Position numbers and translations under genes: made by a program. The notes beneath the pieces are model-generated. The model did not search any database. It saw only the letters and a list, made by a program, of their open reading frames with translations, and was not told the origin of the DNA. 64,000 bases of DNA from Clostridia bacterium (lineage in GTDB: Bacteria > Bacillota > Clostridia > Christensenellales > Aristaeellaceae). The stretch spans positions 22,773 to 86,772 of the forward strand of contig JAFQQT010000040.1 of the NCBI GenBank assembly GCA_017410455.1, in the 5' to 3' direction. Shown piece by piece: positions 8,327 through 14,900 of the stretch. Each line of letters opens with the position of its first letter. Within the stretch, counting starts at the first letter, position 1.

Positions 8327-9175
8327 ATGCAGACCATCCGGGAGGGCGTGCAGGCCGCCATCGACTACATCGAGACCCACCTGACCGAAGAGATCGACGT
8401 GCACGACGTGGCAGCGCGCGCCTACGTCAGCGCGTATCACTTCCAGCGGATCTTCTCGGCCCTGTGCGGCATGCCCCTGGGGGAGTATGTCCGCTGCCGC
8501 CGCCTGACCCTCGCCGCGCAGGAGCTGGCCGCCGCAAAGCACAGCCGCTCCCCCGAGCGCGTGCGGGTCATCGACGCTGCCATCAGGTACGGCTACGACT
8601 CCCCCGACAGCTTCACCCGGGCCTTCCGCCGCTTCCACGGCGTGGTGCCCTCCCAGGCGGGGCTGCCGGGCGTGATGCTGCGCTCCTTCGCGCCGGTGAA
8701 AATCGAAGAAGCGACGGAGGCAAGACAACCAATGGACTACCGGATCGAAACGAAGGAGGCCTTCACCGTGGTGGGCTTCCAGCGCCACTTCCATAACGAA
8801 ACCAGCTACACGGAAATCCCCGCCTGGTGGGGCGAGATGATGCAGAAGGGCATGCCGCTGGACGGCGAGTTCGGCGTGTGCATCGACGCGGACGGGAGTG
8901 AATTCGACTACCTCATCGCCGACCGTTACCAGCCCGGGCAGGCCGTCCCGGAGGGCTGCATCACCCGCGACATCCCCGGCGGCATGTGGGCGGTGTTCCC
9001 CTGCACGCTGGGGACCCTGCAGGACGTCAACACGCAGATGTGGCGCGACTGGCTGCCCGCCTGCCGCGAGTACCGGCTGAGCCACAACTGCAACCTCGAG
9101 TTCTACTACCCGCTGAACGAGGCCGATCCCTCCTCCAGCAAGGCGGAGCTCTGGCTGCCCATTCAGCCCGCGTAA
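8327..9175 (+). CDS. AraC-family regulator with GyrI-like effector-binding domain
   Basis: The 282-residue protein has an N-terminal AraC double helix-turn-helix (residues 1-105): AIDYIETHLTEEIDVHDVAA, AYVSAYHFQRIFSALCGMPL, and YDSPDSFTRAFRRFHGVVPS. The C-terminal 150 residues match the GyrI-like/SOUL small-molecule-binding domain (YRIETKEAFTVVGFQRHF, IPAWWGEM, GGMWAVFPCTLG, LEFYYPL). Such proteins, like Rob and BmrR relatives, bind hydrophobic or cationic effectors and regulate efflux or metabolism. The ATG at 8327 follows GGAGG; an earlier ATG at 8291 lacks one. A TATGAT hexamer at 8290-8295 may be the -10. The regulated genes are not obvious here. Confidence 0.9.
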   Translation: MQTIREGVQAAIDYIETHLTEEIDVHDVAARAYVSAYHFQRIFSALCGMPLGEYVRCRRLTLAAQELAAAKHSRSPERVRVIDAAIRYGYDSPDSFTRAFRRFHGVVPSQAGLPGVMLRSFAPVKIEEATEARQPMDYRIETKEAFTVVGFQRHFHNETSYTEIPAWWGEMMQKGMPLDGEFGVCIDADGSEFDYLIADRYQPGQAVPEGCITRDIPGGMWAVFPCTLGTLQDVNTQMWRDWLPACREYRLSHNCNLEFYYPLNEADPSSSKAELWLPIQPA

Positions 9176-9188
9176 CCATATAAAAAAC

Positions 9189-9430
9189 AGGCAGGATGCA
9201 TCACGCGTCCTGCCTCAAAGCATCGACAAAGTCGATGGTTTACAGACCTTCAAAAAAGTCTGCAAGCCAAGGCGGCAAAGCTGCAAATTCGGGAGTTTAC
9301 TTCGCGGTAAATGACCGGATTTGCAGCTGCAGCCAACGCAGGAAGCATCCTTTCCGGCACCCTTGCCGGAAAGGATGCGGTTGCGGGCTTTTTTGATGGT
9401 CTGAGGCAGGATGCATCACGCGTCCTGCCT
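9189..9430. repeat. Array of hairpins bounded by identical 27-bp direct repeats
   Basis: The 27-bp sequence starting AGGCAGGATGCATCACGCG occurs identically at 9189-9215 and 9404-9430 and is itself a hairpin (8-bp AGGCAGGA/TCCTGCCT arms). Between them lie four more hairpins: 9221-9237 (perfect 7-bp stem, 3-base loop), about 9242-9262, an imperfect long one at about 9276-9333, and 9345-9378 (perfect 15-bp stem, 4-base loop). A T-run follows at 9390-9395. It fills the gap between two converging genes and probably includes terminators for both. Confidence 0.8.
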
Positions 9431-9439
9431 GCTGTGTAT

Positions 9440-10855
9440 TTACCTGCTTTCCGCCTCTTTCCGGGCCTTTTCAAGCACCTTCGTGTAGGGCATCAGCATC
9501 CCCTCGGTCATCTTGCCGCTGGCCTTCTTCTGCAGGGTCTTGCTGCGCATCATGCTGCCCACCAGGTACATGGCCAGCATGCGGCCGCGGCTCTTCTGGG
9601 GGAAGTCGTACTGCCCGTGGGCCTTGAAGAAGCGGTGATCCTCCCGCATCAGGCCCTGCATCAGCCAGATCAGGTCGCGGAAGATCTTCATGCCGCCCAC
9701 GCCCAGGAAGTTCTTCGGCTGGGTGTGGTGGTTGTCCATCGCCCAGGCCATTTTTGCCGCAAGCGCGTCGATGGCCGCGTCGGTATCGACCTCGTCGGTG
9801 GCCACACCGCAGAGGAAGTTGCCGCCCACCTCGGCCCGGCCCTCCAGGATCATGCGCAGGTTCTCCTCATGGCGGTAGTTGCCGCTGACGATGTAGCCGA
9901 TGGGCGTACCCATGCGCACGGTGCGGTGACCGTTGCAGAACTGGCGGTCGCTGTAGCGCTTGAAGGCGGCGCTCAGGCCGTGGTCGCTGATGGTGAAGGC
10001 CTGCACCTCCGCCTCCGCCGTCTGGATCTGTTCGCGCAGGAAGGTGTCGAACTCGTCCTTGTGGATGCACTTGCCGGTACTGGCGCACTGGAAGCAGCCG
10101 AGGCACCCGCCCCTGAAGGGGTACTCGCGGATGTTGATGACCCGCGTTTTCTTCGGGCAGACGGCCCGGAAGCGGGCGATCATCGCGGCCAGCTGGGTAT
10201 CCTCCGGCCTGCAGTCGGTGAGGATGACCACATCCCCCGTCTTCTCCCCGCCCAAAGGCTCCCTCCCCGAGGGAGCTGGCAGCGAGCCTGCTCGCTGACT
10301 GAGGGAGTCGGAGTCCCCCACCGGCGTGACAGCGACATGCGCCGGCTCCGGCTGCACGGGCAGGTCAGGCTCGCACAGACCCCGTTCGATGCACCACATC
10401 AGGTGATTGAAGAAGGAAACCGCCTCCTTCTGTCCGCGCTCGCAGGTCAGGTCATCCATGTCGGCAGACAGGCCGCGCACGAACTTCATGCCCATGTCCT
10501 GCGCATTCTCCATCACATAGCGGTGGGCCGTCACGTCGTAGAAATGCTTGGAGGTGCTGATCTGGCTGGCCCACTTGCCGCGCATGTCAACGGCGTGCTC
10601 CTTCATCAGCTCAATGAAGCGGTGCAGCTGCGCGGGCGCAATGAAGGTATACACGGGGTAGCTGAACAGCACCAGCTCCGCCCGGGCCAGCGCCTCCGCA
10701 GCGGGGGCGAAGTCCTTCTCCAGCGCGCGGATCTTCTGGCCGACGTGCAGCGTCTCCCACTCGTGGGCGGGATAGAGGATCTTGAGGTACTCGATGGTCT
10801 GCAGGGTGATACTGTTCTTGCCCTTGGGGCTGCCGTTGAGGACGAGAATGCGCAT
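9440..10855 (-). CDS. Tandem flavodoxin-like (NADPH-dependent FMN reductase-type) protein
   Basis: This is a 471-residue cytoplasmic protein. Residues 1-170 form a flavodoxin-like FMN fold (MRILVLNGSPKGKNSIT phosphate loop, LVLFSYPVYTFIAPAQLH). Residues about 210-380 form a second related module (VVILTDCRPEDTQLAAM, a cysteine cluster GCLGCFQCASTGKC, then FTISDHGLSAAFKRYSDR and IGYIVSG). The C-terminal part is helical. The family oxidises NAD(P)H through FMN, and the cysteine cluster could hold an Fe-S centre or metal, as in iron-sulfur flavoproteins. Residues about 173-204 (VAVTPVGDSDSLSQ and on) are encoded by an in-frame palindromic repeat and have no counterpart in the fold, so they form an inserted linker. 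Confidence 0.75.
   Translation of the reverse strand: MRILVLNGSPKGKNSITLQTIEYLKILYPAHEWETLHVGQKIRALEKDFAPAAEALARAELVLFSYPVYTFIAPAQLHRFIELMKEHAVDMRGKWASQISTSKHFYDVTAHRYVMENAQDMGMKFVRGLSADMDDLTCERGQKEAVSFFNHLMWCIERGLCEPDLPVQPEPAHVAVTPVGDSDSLSQRAGSLPAPSGREPLGGEKTGDVVILTDCRPEDTQLAAMIARFRAVCPKKTRVINIREYPFRGGCLGCFQCASTGKCIHKDEFDTFLREQIQTAEAEVQAFTISDHGLSAAFKRYSDRQFCNGHRTVRMGTPIGYIVSGNYRHEENLRMILEGRAEVGGNFLCGVATDEVDTDAAIDALAAKMAWAMDNHHTQPKNFLGVGGMKIFRDLIWLMQGLMREDHRFFKAHGQYDFPQKSRGRMLAMYLVGSMMRSKTLQKKASGKMTEGMLMPYTKVLEKARKEAESR
10253..10320. repeat. Dispersed palindromic repeat inserted in frame in a coding sequence
   Basis: The sequence has GGCTCCCTCCCCGAGGGAGC (hairpin) followed by TGGCAGCGAGCCTGCTCGCTGAC (second hairpin) and TGAGGGAG. 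The same architecture, with CTCCCTC or CTCCCCC arms and the TGTCAGCG..GCTGACTGAGG stem, occurs between genes at 39508-39562, so this is one member of a dispersed family. Confidence 0.75.
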
Positions 10856-10898
10856 GTTCGATCTCCTTCCGGATGTGGATTCAACGATTTATATAATC

Positions 10899-10927
10899 AT
10901 TATACACCCTGCGGCGCGCTTTGCCAA
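10899..10927 (-). promoter_or_regulatory. Promoter of the tandem flavodoxin-like gene
   Basis: On the minus strand TTGGCA (10922-10927) and TATAAT (10899-10904) are separated by 17 bp, 44 bases before the ATG. The upstream part, CTATTGGCA, is the same as in the GH43 promoter at 7334-7342. Confidence 0.75.
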
Positions 10928-10979
10928 TAGCAAAAACCGGAACCGCCGCAGCGATCCCGGTTGAGGATATCATCACAGA

Positions 10980-11927
10980 TCAGTTGAACACGGGCCGGTC
11001 GTTCTCGTCATACTCCACCGGCCAGACATGGCAGTGGCGGTTGGGGTCGGAGAGCGGGTCGGGGTCGAAGCCCGGATAGGGGCGGGCGTGGAACACCAGC
11101 AGGTCGCGGCCATCCTTGTCCTTGGTGAAGGAGTTGTGGCCGGGGCCAAAGATGCGGTGGGCGGGATCGGTGACCATCACCGGCACGGGGGACTTGCTCC
11201 AGCTGTCCTTGCAGAGCAGGTCGGCGTCCTCGTCAGCGGTCAGCATGCCCATGGCGTAGTTCTCGTCGGTGGCGGAGCCGGAGTAGGTCAGGTACAGCTT
11301 GCCGCTGTGCTTCAGGACGCTGGGGCCCTCGTTGACCAGGTAGCCGATGCACTCCCAGTCGTACTCGGGGATGGTCAGCAGCGTCGCCGGGAGCTTCAGC
11401 TCCGTGGGAGAGAGCATCTCGGCGATGTACAGGTTGCTGTTGCCGGGGATGGCGTAATCGCGCTGCGCCCAGACGAAGTAGCGCTTCCCGTTCGCCGTGA
11501 AGGTGGTGGAGTCAATGGTGAAGGACTCCCAGCCGGTGTTGATCTGGCCCATCTCCTCCCACTCATCCACCATGGGATCGCCATGGCACTGGATGCAGTA
11601 GGTGCGGTGGCTGAAGACGCCCTTGTCATCGGGCTCCTCGCCGGCGGCGGCGAAGTAGATGCACCAGACCTTGCCGTCGGTGTGCTGCTCCTCCACCTGG
11701 TGGATTTCCGGGGCCCAGATGTACTTGCTCATGGGGCCGTCATCATGCTTGTGCCAGACCACGCGGGTGGGCGCGTCAGGCAGCTCCTCGATGGTCTTCG
11801 CCCGGCGGATCTCGATCAGGTCAAAGTCCGGCACGGAAGCGGTGAAATAGTACCAGCCATCATCCGCCAGCAGGATGCAGGGATCAGCGCGCTGGGGGAT
11901 CAGCACGTCGCTGTACTTCTTGATCAT
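10980..11927 (-). CDS. GH43-type glycoside hydrolase (arabinofuranosidase/xylosidase-like)
   Basis: The 315-residue cytoplasmic protein is a single five-bladed propeller. It shows RADPCILLADDGWYYFTAS (the catalytic base Asp in the ADP motif), YIWAPEIHQVEE, a TIDSTTF segment with the pKa-modulating Asp, LVNEGPSVLKHSGKLYLTYSGS (the general-acid Glu in NEGP), and a C-terminal GPGHNSFTKDKDG. These are the standard GH43 positions, and the length fits a single-domain member. The ATG at 11927 follows AAAGGAG; the upstream extension to 11996 lacks an RBS and overlaps the promoter. It probably trims arabinose or xylose from imported oligosaccharides. Confidence 0.9.
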   Translation of the reverse strand: MIKKYSDVLIPQRADPCILLADDGWYYFTASVPDFDLIEIRRAKTIEELPDAPTRVVWHKHDDGPMSKYIWAPEIHQVEEQHTDGKVWCIYFAAAGEEPDDKGVFSHRTYCIQCHGDPMVDEWEEMGQINTGWESFTIDSTTFTANGKRYFVWAQRDYAIPGNSNLYIAEMLSPTELKLPATLLTIPEYDWECIGYLVNEGPSVLKHSGKLYLTYSGSATDENYAMGMLTADEDADLLCKDSWSKSPVPVMVTDPAHRIFGPGHNSFTKDKDGRDLLVFHARPYPGFDPDPLSDPNRHCHVWPVEYDENDRPVFN

Positions 11928-11967
11928 GGAGAAACACTCCTTTGAATTGTGTTTGATACCATTGCAC

Positions 11968-11996
11968 ATCATAGCACAGTTGGCTGCATTATGCAA
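11968..11996 (-). promoter_or_regulatory. Promoter of the 10980-11927 GH43 gene
   Basis: On the minus strand TTGCAT (11991-11996) and TATGAT (11968-11973) are spaced by 17 bp, about 40 bases upstream of the start. It directly follows the recQ stop codon, so the gene can be transcribed independently. Confidence 0.6.
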
Positions 11997-11997
11997 C

Positions 11998-13812
11998 TCA
12001 GAAAATCAGATCCATCTCCTGCAGACGGCGGCGGATTTCCGCCGGGGACACATCCAGCTCGTCCGCCATCGCCTGGATGGTGACGCCGGAGAGGTAGGCG
12101 TCGGCGATGGACTCATCGTCGTTTTCCAGGGGGAGCGGAGCAGGCGACGGGAGCGGCAGCTCCGGCTTCGGGAGCGGAAGGGGGCGGGGCGGCTCCGGGG
12201 ATGCCTGCCGCTTCTGAGCCATCCGGTGCGCGATGGACTGCGCCTGATCCGCCAGGGCGGCCATCTGCCCCCTGCTGCGGGCCCGCGCCACCTCATGCTG
12301 GCGGATGACCTGCATGAAGGCCTCGCCATAGCGTTCCGTCTTGATCTCGCCCATGCCGTTCACGCGCAGCATCATCTCCCGGGTGGTGGGCTTGATGCGG
12401 CACATGCTGGCCAGGGTGGTGTCCGCGCAGATGACATAGGGCGGCACCCGACCCGCTTTGGACAGGGTCATGCGCACCTGCCGGAGCTTCTGGTAGAGGT
12501 CATCGTTGGGTTCGATGGGGGCAATCTGCGCCGCGCTGCCCGCAGGCTTCTGCTTCCGGGAGGGCGTCTTCGCCAGGGCGGCTGCGCCGTAGCGTCCGCC
12601 GGTGCAGAACCCGCAGTCCCCGCAGGGCGCGGCGTTCCGCTCGCCGAAGTAGCGCAGGATGCCCGCCCGCAGGCAGCCATCCCCCTGGCAGTAGTCGGTC
12701 ATCTGCTTCAGGCGCTGCAGGTCCATGCGGCGAACTTCCGCCTGTTCCTCCGCCGTGAGCGCCTCGTTGGGCTCGGCGTGGTTGATCATCCACTTCGCGG
12801 TGACGATGTCCTGCTTCATGAACAGCAGCACGCACTCCGACGGCGCGCCATCGCGCCCGGCGCGGCCTGCCTCCTGGTAGTAGGCCTCCATCGACTTGGG
12901 CATGTTGTAGTGGATCACGAAGCGCACGTTGGACTTGTCGATGCCCATGCCGAAGGCGTTGGTGGCCACCATCACCTGCACGCGGTCATACTGGAAATCC
13001 TCCTGATTGCGCTTGCGTTCCTCGTCGCTGAGGCCGGCGTGGTAACGGCTGGCGGCGAATCCCGCCTTGATCAGCTTGTCGCACACATCCTCCACGGCCT
13101 TGCGCGTGGCGCAGTAGACGATGCCGCTCTCCCCCTGCTTCCCCGAGAGCACCTGCATCAGCGCCGGGTCGCGGTGCTCGGGGCGCACGACCTCGAAGTA
13201 CAGGTTCGGCCGGTCAAAGCCGGTGGTGACCCCGGCGGGGTCGTGCAGCTTCAGGTGGCGGATGATGTCCTGCCGCACGCGCTGGGTGGCCGTGGCGGTG
13301 AAGGCGCCCATCACCGGGCGGCGGGGCAGCTGGGCGATGAAGTCGGCAATGCGCAGGTACACGGGGCGGAAGTCCTGCCCCCACTGGCTGACGCAGTGCG
13401 CCTCGTCCACCGCCACAAGGGAGATCTCCGCCTGCTGGGCAAAGCGCAGGAAGGAGGCCGTCTCCAGCCGCTCCGGGGCAACGTAGATGATCTTGTACCA
13501 GCCCTGATACGCCCGCTCGAGGGCGAGATCCATCTGCCGGGCCGTGAGGGTCGAATTCAGGTACGCCGCCGCAACGCCTGCGGCCTTCAGCGCCGCCACC
13601 TGATCCGCCATGAGGGAGATCAGCGGGGAGATGACCAGCGTGATCCCCGGGAGCATCAGCGCCGGCACCTGATAGCACATCGACTTGCCTGCGCCGGTGG
13701 GCATCACGCCCAGCGCGTCCCGGCCGGAGAGCAGCGCGTCCACCATCGTCTCCTGCCCTGCGCGGAAGCTCTCGTGGCCGAAATAATGCCGCAGCGTTTC
13801 GAACTTGTCCAT
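11998..13812 (-). CDS. recQ: ATP-dependent DNA helicase RecQ
   Basis: RecQ is a 3'-5' DNA helicase acting in recombination and replication repair. From MDKFETLRHYFG at 13812 the protein has 604 residues: helicase domain 1 with MPTGAGKSMCYQ (Walker A) and VDEAHCVSQWG (DEAH box), domain 2 with GIVYCATRK and YYQEAGRAGRDG (motif VI), an RQC zinc segment with CLRAG..CGDCGFC, an HRDC domain (DDLYQKLRQVRMTLSKAG), a proline-rich linker, and a final helix-turn-helix (DAYLSGVTIQAMADELD). Other possible starts are GTG at 13821 and ATG at 13854, the latter behind AGGGG. The open frame upstream to 14139 crosses repeats and is not coding. Confidence 0.93.
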   Translation of the reverse strand: MDKFETLRHYFGHESFRAGQETMVDALLSGRDALGVMPTGAGKSMCYQVPALMLPGITLVISPLISLMADQVAALKAAGVAAAYLNSTLTARQMDLALERAYQGWYKIIYVAPERLETASFLRFAQQAEISLVAVDEAHCVSQWGQDFRPVYLRIADFIAQLPRRPVMGAFTATATQRVRQDIIRHLKLHDPAGVTTGFDRPNLYFEVVRPEHRDPALMQVLSGKQGESGIVYCATRKAVEDVCDKLIKAGFAASRYHAGLSDEERKRNQEDFQYDRVQVMVATNAFGMGIDKSNVRFVIHYNMPKSMEAYYQEAGRAGRDGAPSECVLLFMKQDIVTAKWMINHAEPNEALTAEEQAEVRRMDLQRLKQMTDYCQGDGCLRAGILRYFGERNAAPCGDCGFCTGGRYGAAALAKTPSRKQKPAGSAAQIAPIEPNDDLYQKLRQVRMTLSKAGRVPPYVICADTTLASMCRIKPTTREMMLRVNGMGEIKTERYGEAFMQVIRQHEVARARSRGQMAALADQAQSIAHRMAQKRQASPEPPRPLPLPKPELPLPSPAPLPLENDDESIADAYLSGVTIQAMADELDVSPAEIRRRLQEMDLIF

Positions 13813-14084
13813 TTTTTCCACAGTCCGCCCCCCTTCCGGATATTTCTCCCCCATTGTACATCCCCTGGATGGAAAAAGAAAGCGAACACGGCGAATTTCC
13901 TGCGGATTGCGGAGGCCCGCCCCACGGATACCGGTGACCGGGAGATGGTCATTCCCTGCCGCACATCCGCACCCGCTGCAAGGCACGCACCCCAAAAGGC
14001 TCCCCCTCGAGGGGGGCTCCGACTGTCGAACAACATCCGGGCATCGAATTAGAATTGGTTCTCGAGCACATGTGTGAGTAACCA

Positions 14085-14133
14085 CCTCATCCGTCTTCGC
14101 CTTTGGCGAATCCACCTTCCCCTCAAGGGCATT
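14085..14133. repeat. Dispersed palindromic repeat copy
   Basis: Read on the minus strand this is CCCTTGAGGGGAAG, GTGGATTCGCCAAAGGCGAA and GACGGATGAGGTG. It matches the layout of the copy at 39388-39432 (TTCCCCTTGAGGGGAAGCTG followed by a stem and GATGAGGTG). Confidence 0.65.
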
Positions 14134-14153
14134 CAACATAGGGATTCAATCAA

Positions 14154-14201
14154 CGCCTCCGACTCTGAAGGTCGCGGGTATCGAATCCAGTCGGGCGTAC
14201 A
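14154..14201 (+). pseudogene. Degenerate tRNA 3' half
   Basis: The sequence CTCCGACTCTGAAGGTCGCGG followed by GTATCGAATCCAGTCGGGCG and TACA resembles the anticodon-to-acceptor half of a bacterial tRNA (T-arm GCGGGTTCGAATCCCG and acceptor end GGGCGTACCA). One base is inserted in the T loop, part of the anticodon stem is missing and the 5' half is not recognisable. A terminator follows directly, as after real tRNA genes. It may be the leftover of a tRNA used as an attachment site. Confidence 0.4.
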
Positions 14202-14206
14202 TAGGA

Positions 14207-14243
14207 AACTCCCCGGAATCTCGCAAGGTTCCGGGGAGTTTTT
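14207..14243 (+). terminator. Rho-independent terminator
   Basis: A perfect 12-bp stem (AACTCCCCGGAA with TTCCGGGGAGTT, 14207-14218 and 14229-14240) is followed by TTTTTG in the plus direction. Confidence 0.85.
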
Positions 14244-14308
14244 GTGTTTGGGGAATAGGAGCGGGAAATGTATGCGGCACATGACGTACATACATTTGCT
14301 AAGGCAAC

Positions 14309-14884
14309 TTATTTCGCTTCCCCCTCCGGGAAGATGATCTTGTTGACGAAGAAGAAGACCACCATAGACACGCCACCGTTAAGCACTGTCGTGCCGATGT
14401 TGTACAGCCACGGCGCCACCCACTGGCCAGCCACATCCACCCAGATGCAGTTGATGCTGTTGACGATCACCGTCACAATGCAGAAGGCCACGACATACCA
14501 CGCGATCTGTGGGCGGACGGGGCGCTTGCTGCGGAAGACGAAGCTGCGCTGGATGGGGAAATTGATCGCTTCGCCGATGACCATGGCGATCATGAAGGCG
14601 ATGAAATAGCCCAGACCGCCCATGGATGCACCGCCATCCTTCACCGCATAGCCGAAGATATTCCATGTGAAGGGTTGCCCGAAGAGTTCTGCCTCAATAC
14701 CCGGCCAGCCAAAATCCACCGCCCACAGATCCTTGAAGGCCAGGGGCAGGAAGGTCAGGATCAGATACTTGAATACCGTCACCAGGTTGCTGACGATCAC
14801 GAACAGTCCGCCCTCACGGATCCACTTGGACGCCGCAGGGTGCTTATCCGCAAAGGATTTCCACCAGTTGATGATTGCTTGCAT
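14309..14884 (-). CDS. GtrA-like multi-pass membrane protein
   Basis: The 191-residue protein has four predicted membrane segments (about 29-52, 91-113, 130-150, 158-182). Between segments 2 and 3 it carries NFPIQRSFVFRSKRP, which matches the NFxxxRxxVF signature of GtrA/DPMS-type proteins; these help move lipid-linked sugars or assist polysaccharide glycosylation. The ATG at 14884 follows GGAGG at 8 bases; an upstream in-frame ATG at 14899 lies within that RBS region. It starts 17 bases after the cytoplasmic GH3 stop, so it is the last gene of the GH3-partner-permease operon. Its role there is unclear. Confidence 0.7.
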   Translation of the reverse strand: MQAIINWWKSFADKHPAASKWIREGGLFVIVSNLVTVFKYLILTFLPLAFKDLWAVDFGWPGIEAELFGQPFTWNIFGYAVKDGGASMGGLGYFIAFMIAMVIGEAINFPIQRSFVFRSKRPVRPQIAWYVVAFCIVTVIVNSINCIWVDVAGQWVAPWLYNIGTTVLNGGVSMVVFFFVNKIIFPEGEAK

Positions 14885-14900
14885 TTGCGATGCCTCCATA

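Larger units (their letters stand above)
13855..14308. other. Intergenic stretch with repeat copies and a tRNA-like remnant
   Basis: No gene is supported here. It holds two partial palindromic repeats (13995-14020, with GGCTCCCCCTCGAGGGGGGC, and 14085-14133), a degenerate tRNA 3' half at 14154-14201 and a strong terminator at 14207-14243. The rest shows nothing recognisable. Such a mix is typical of a site where mobile DNA has come and gone. Confidence 0.6.

Noticed and set aside
9189-9430. CRISPR array
   Set aside because: Only two copies of the 27-bp repeat occur, 215 bp apart, with hairpins instead of spacers and no cas genes.
9250-9474. Small open frames in the 9189-9430 array, on both strands
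   Set aside because: They are built of hairpin arms and show no RBS or protein motif.
13855-14139. N-terminal extension of recQ
   Set aside because: It would translate palindromic repeats and has no RBS; the helicase begins with the usual sequence at 13812.
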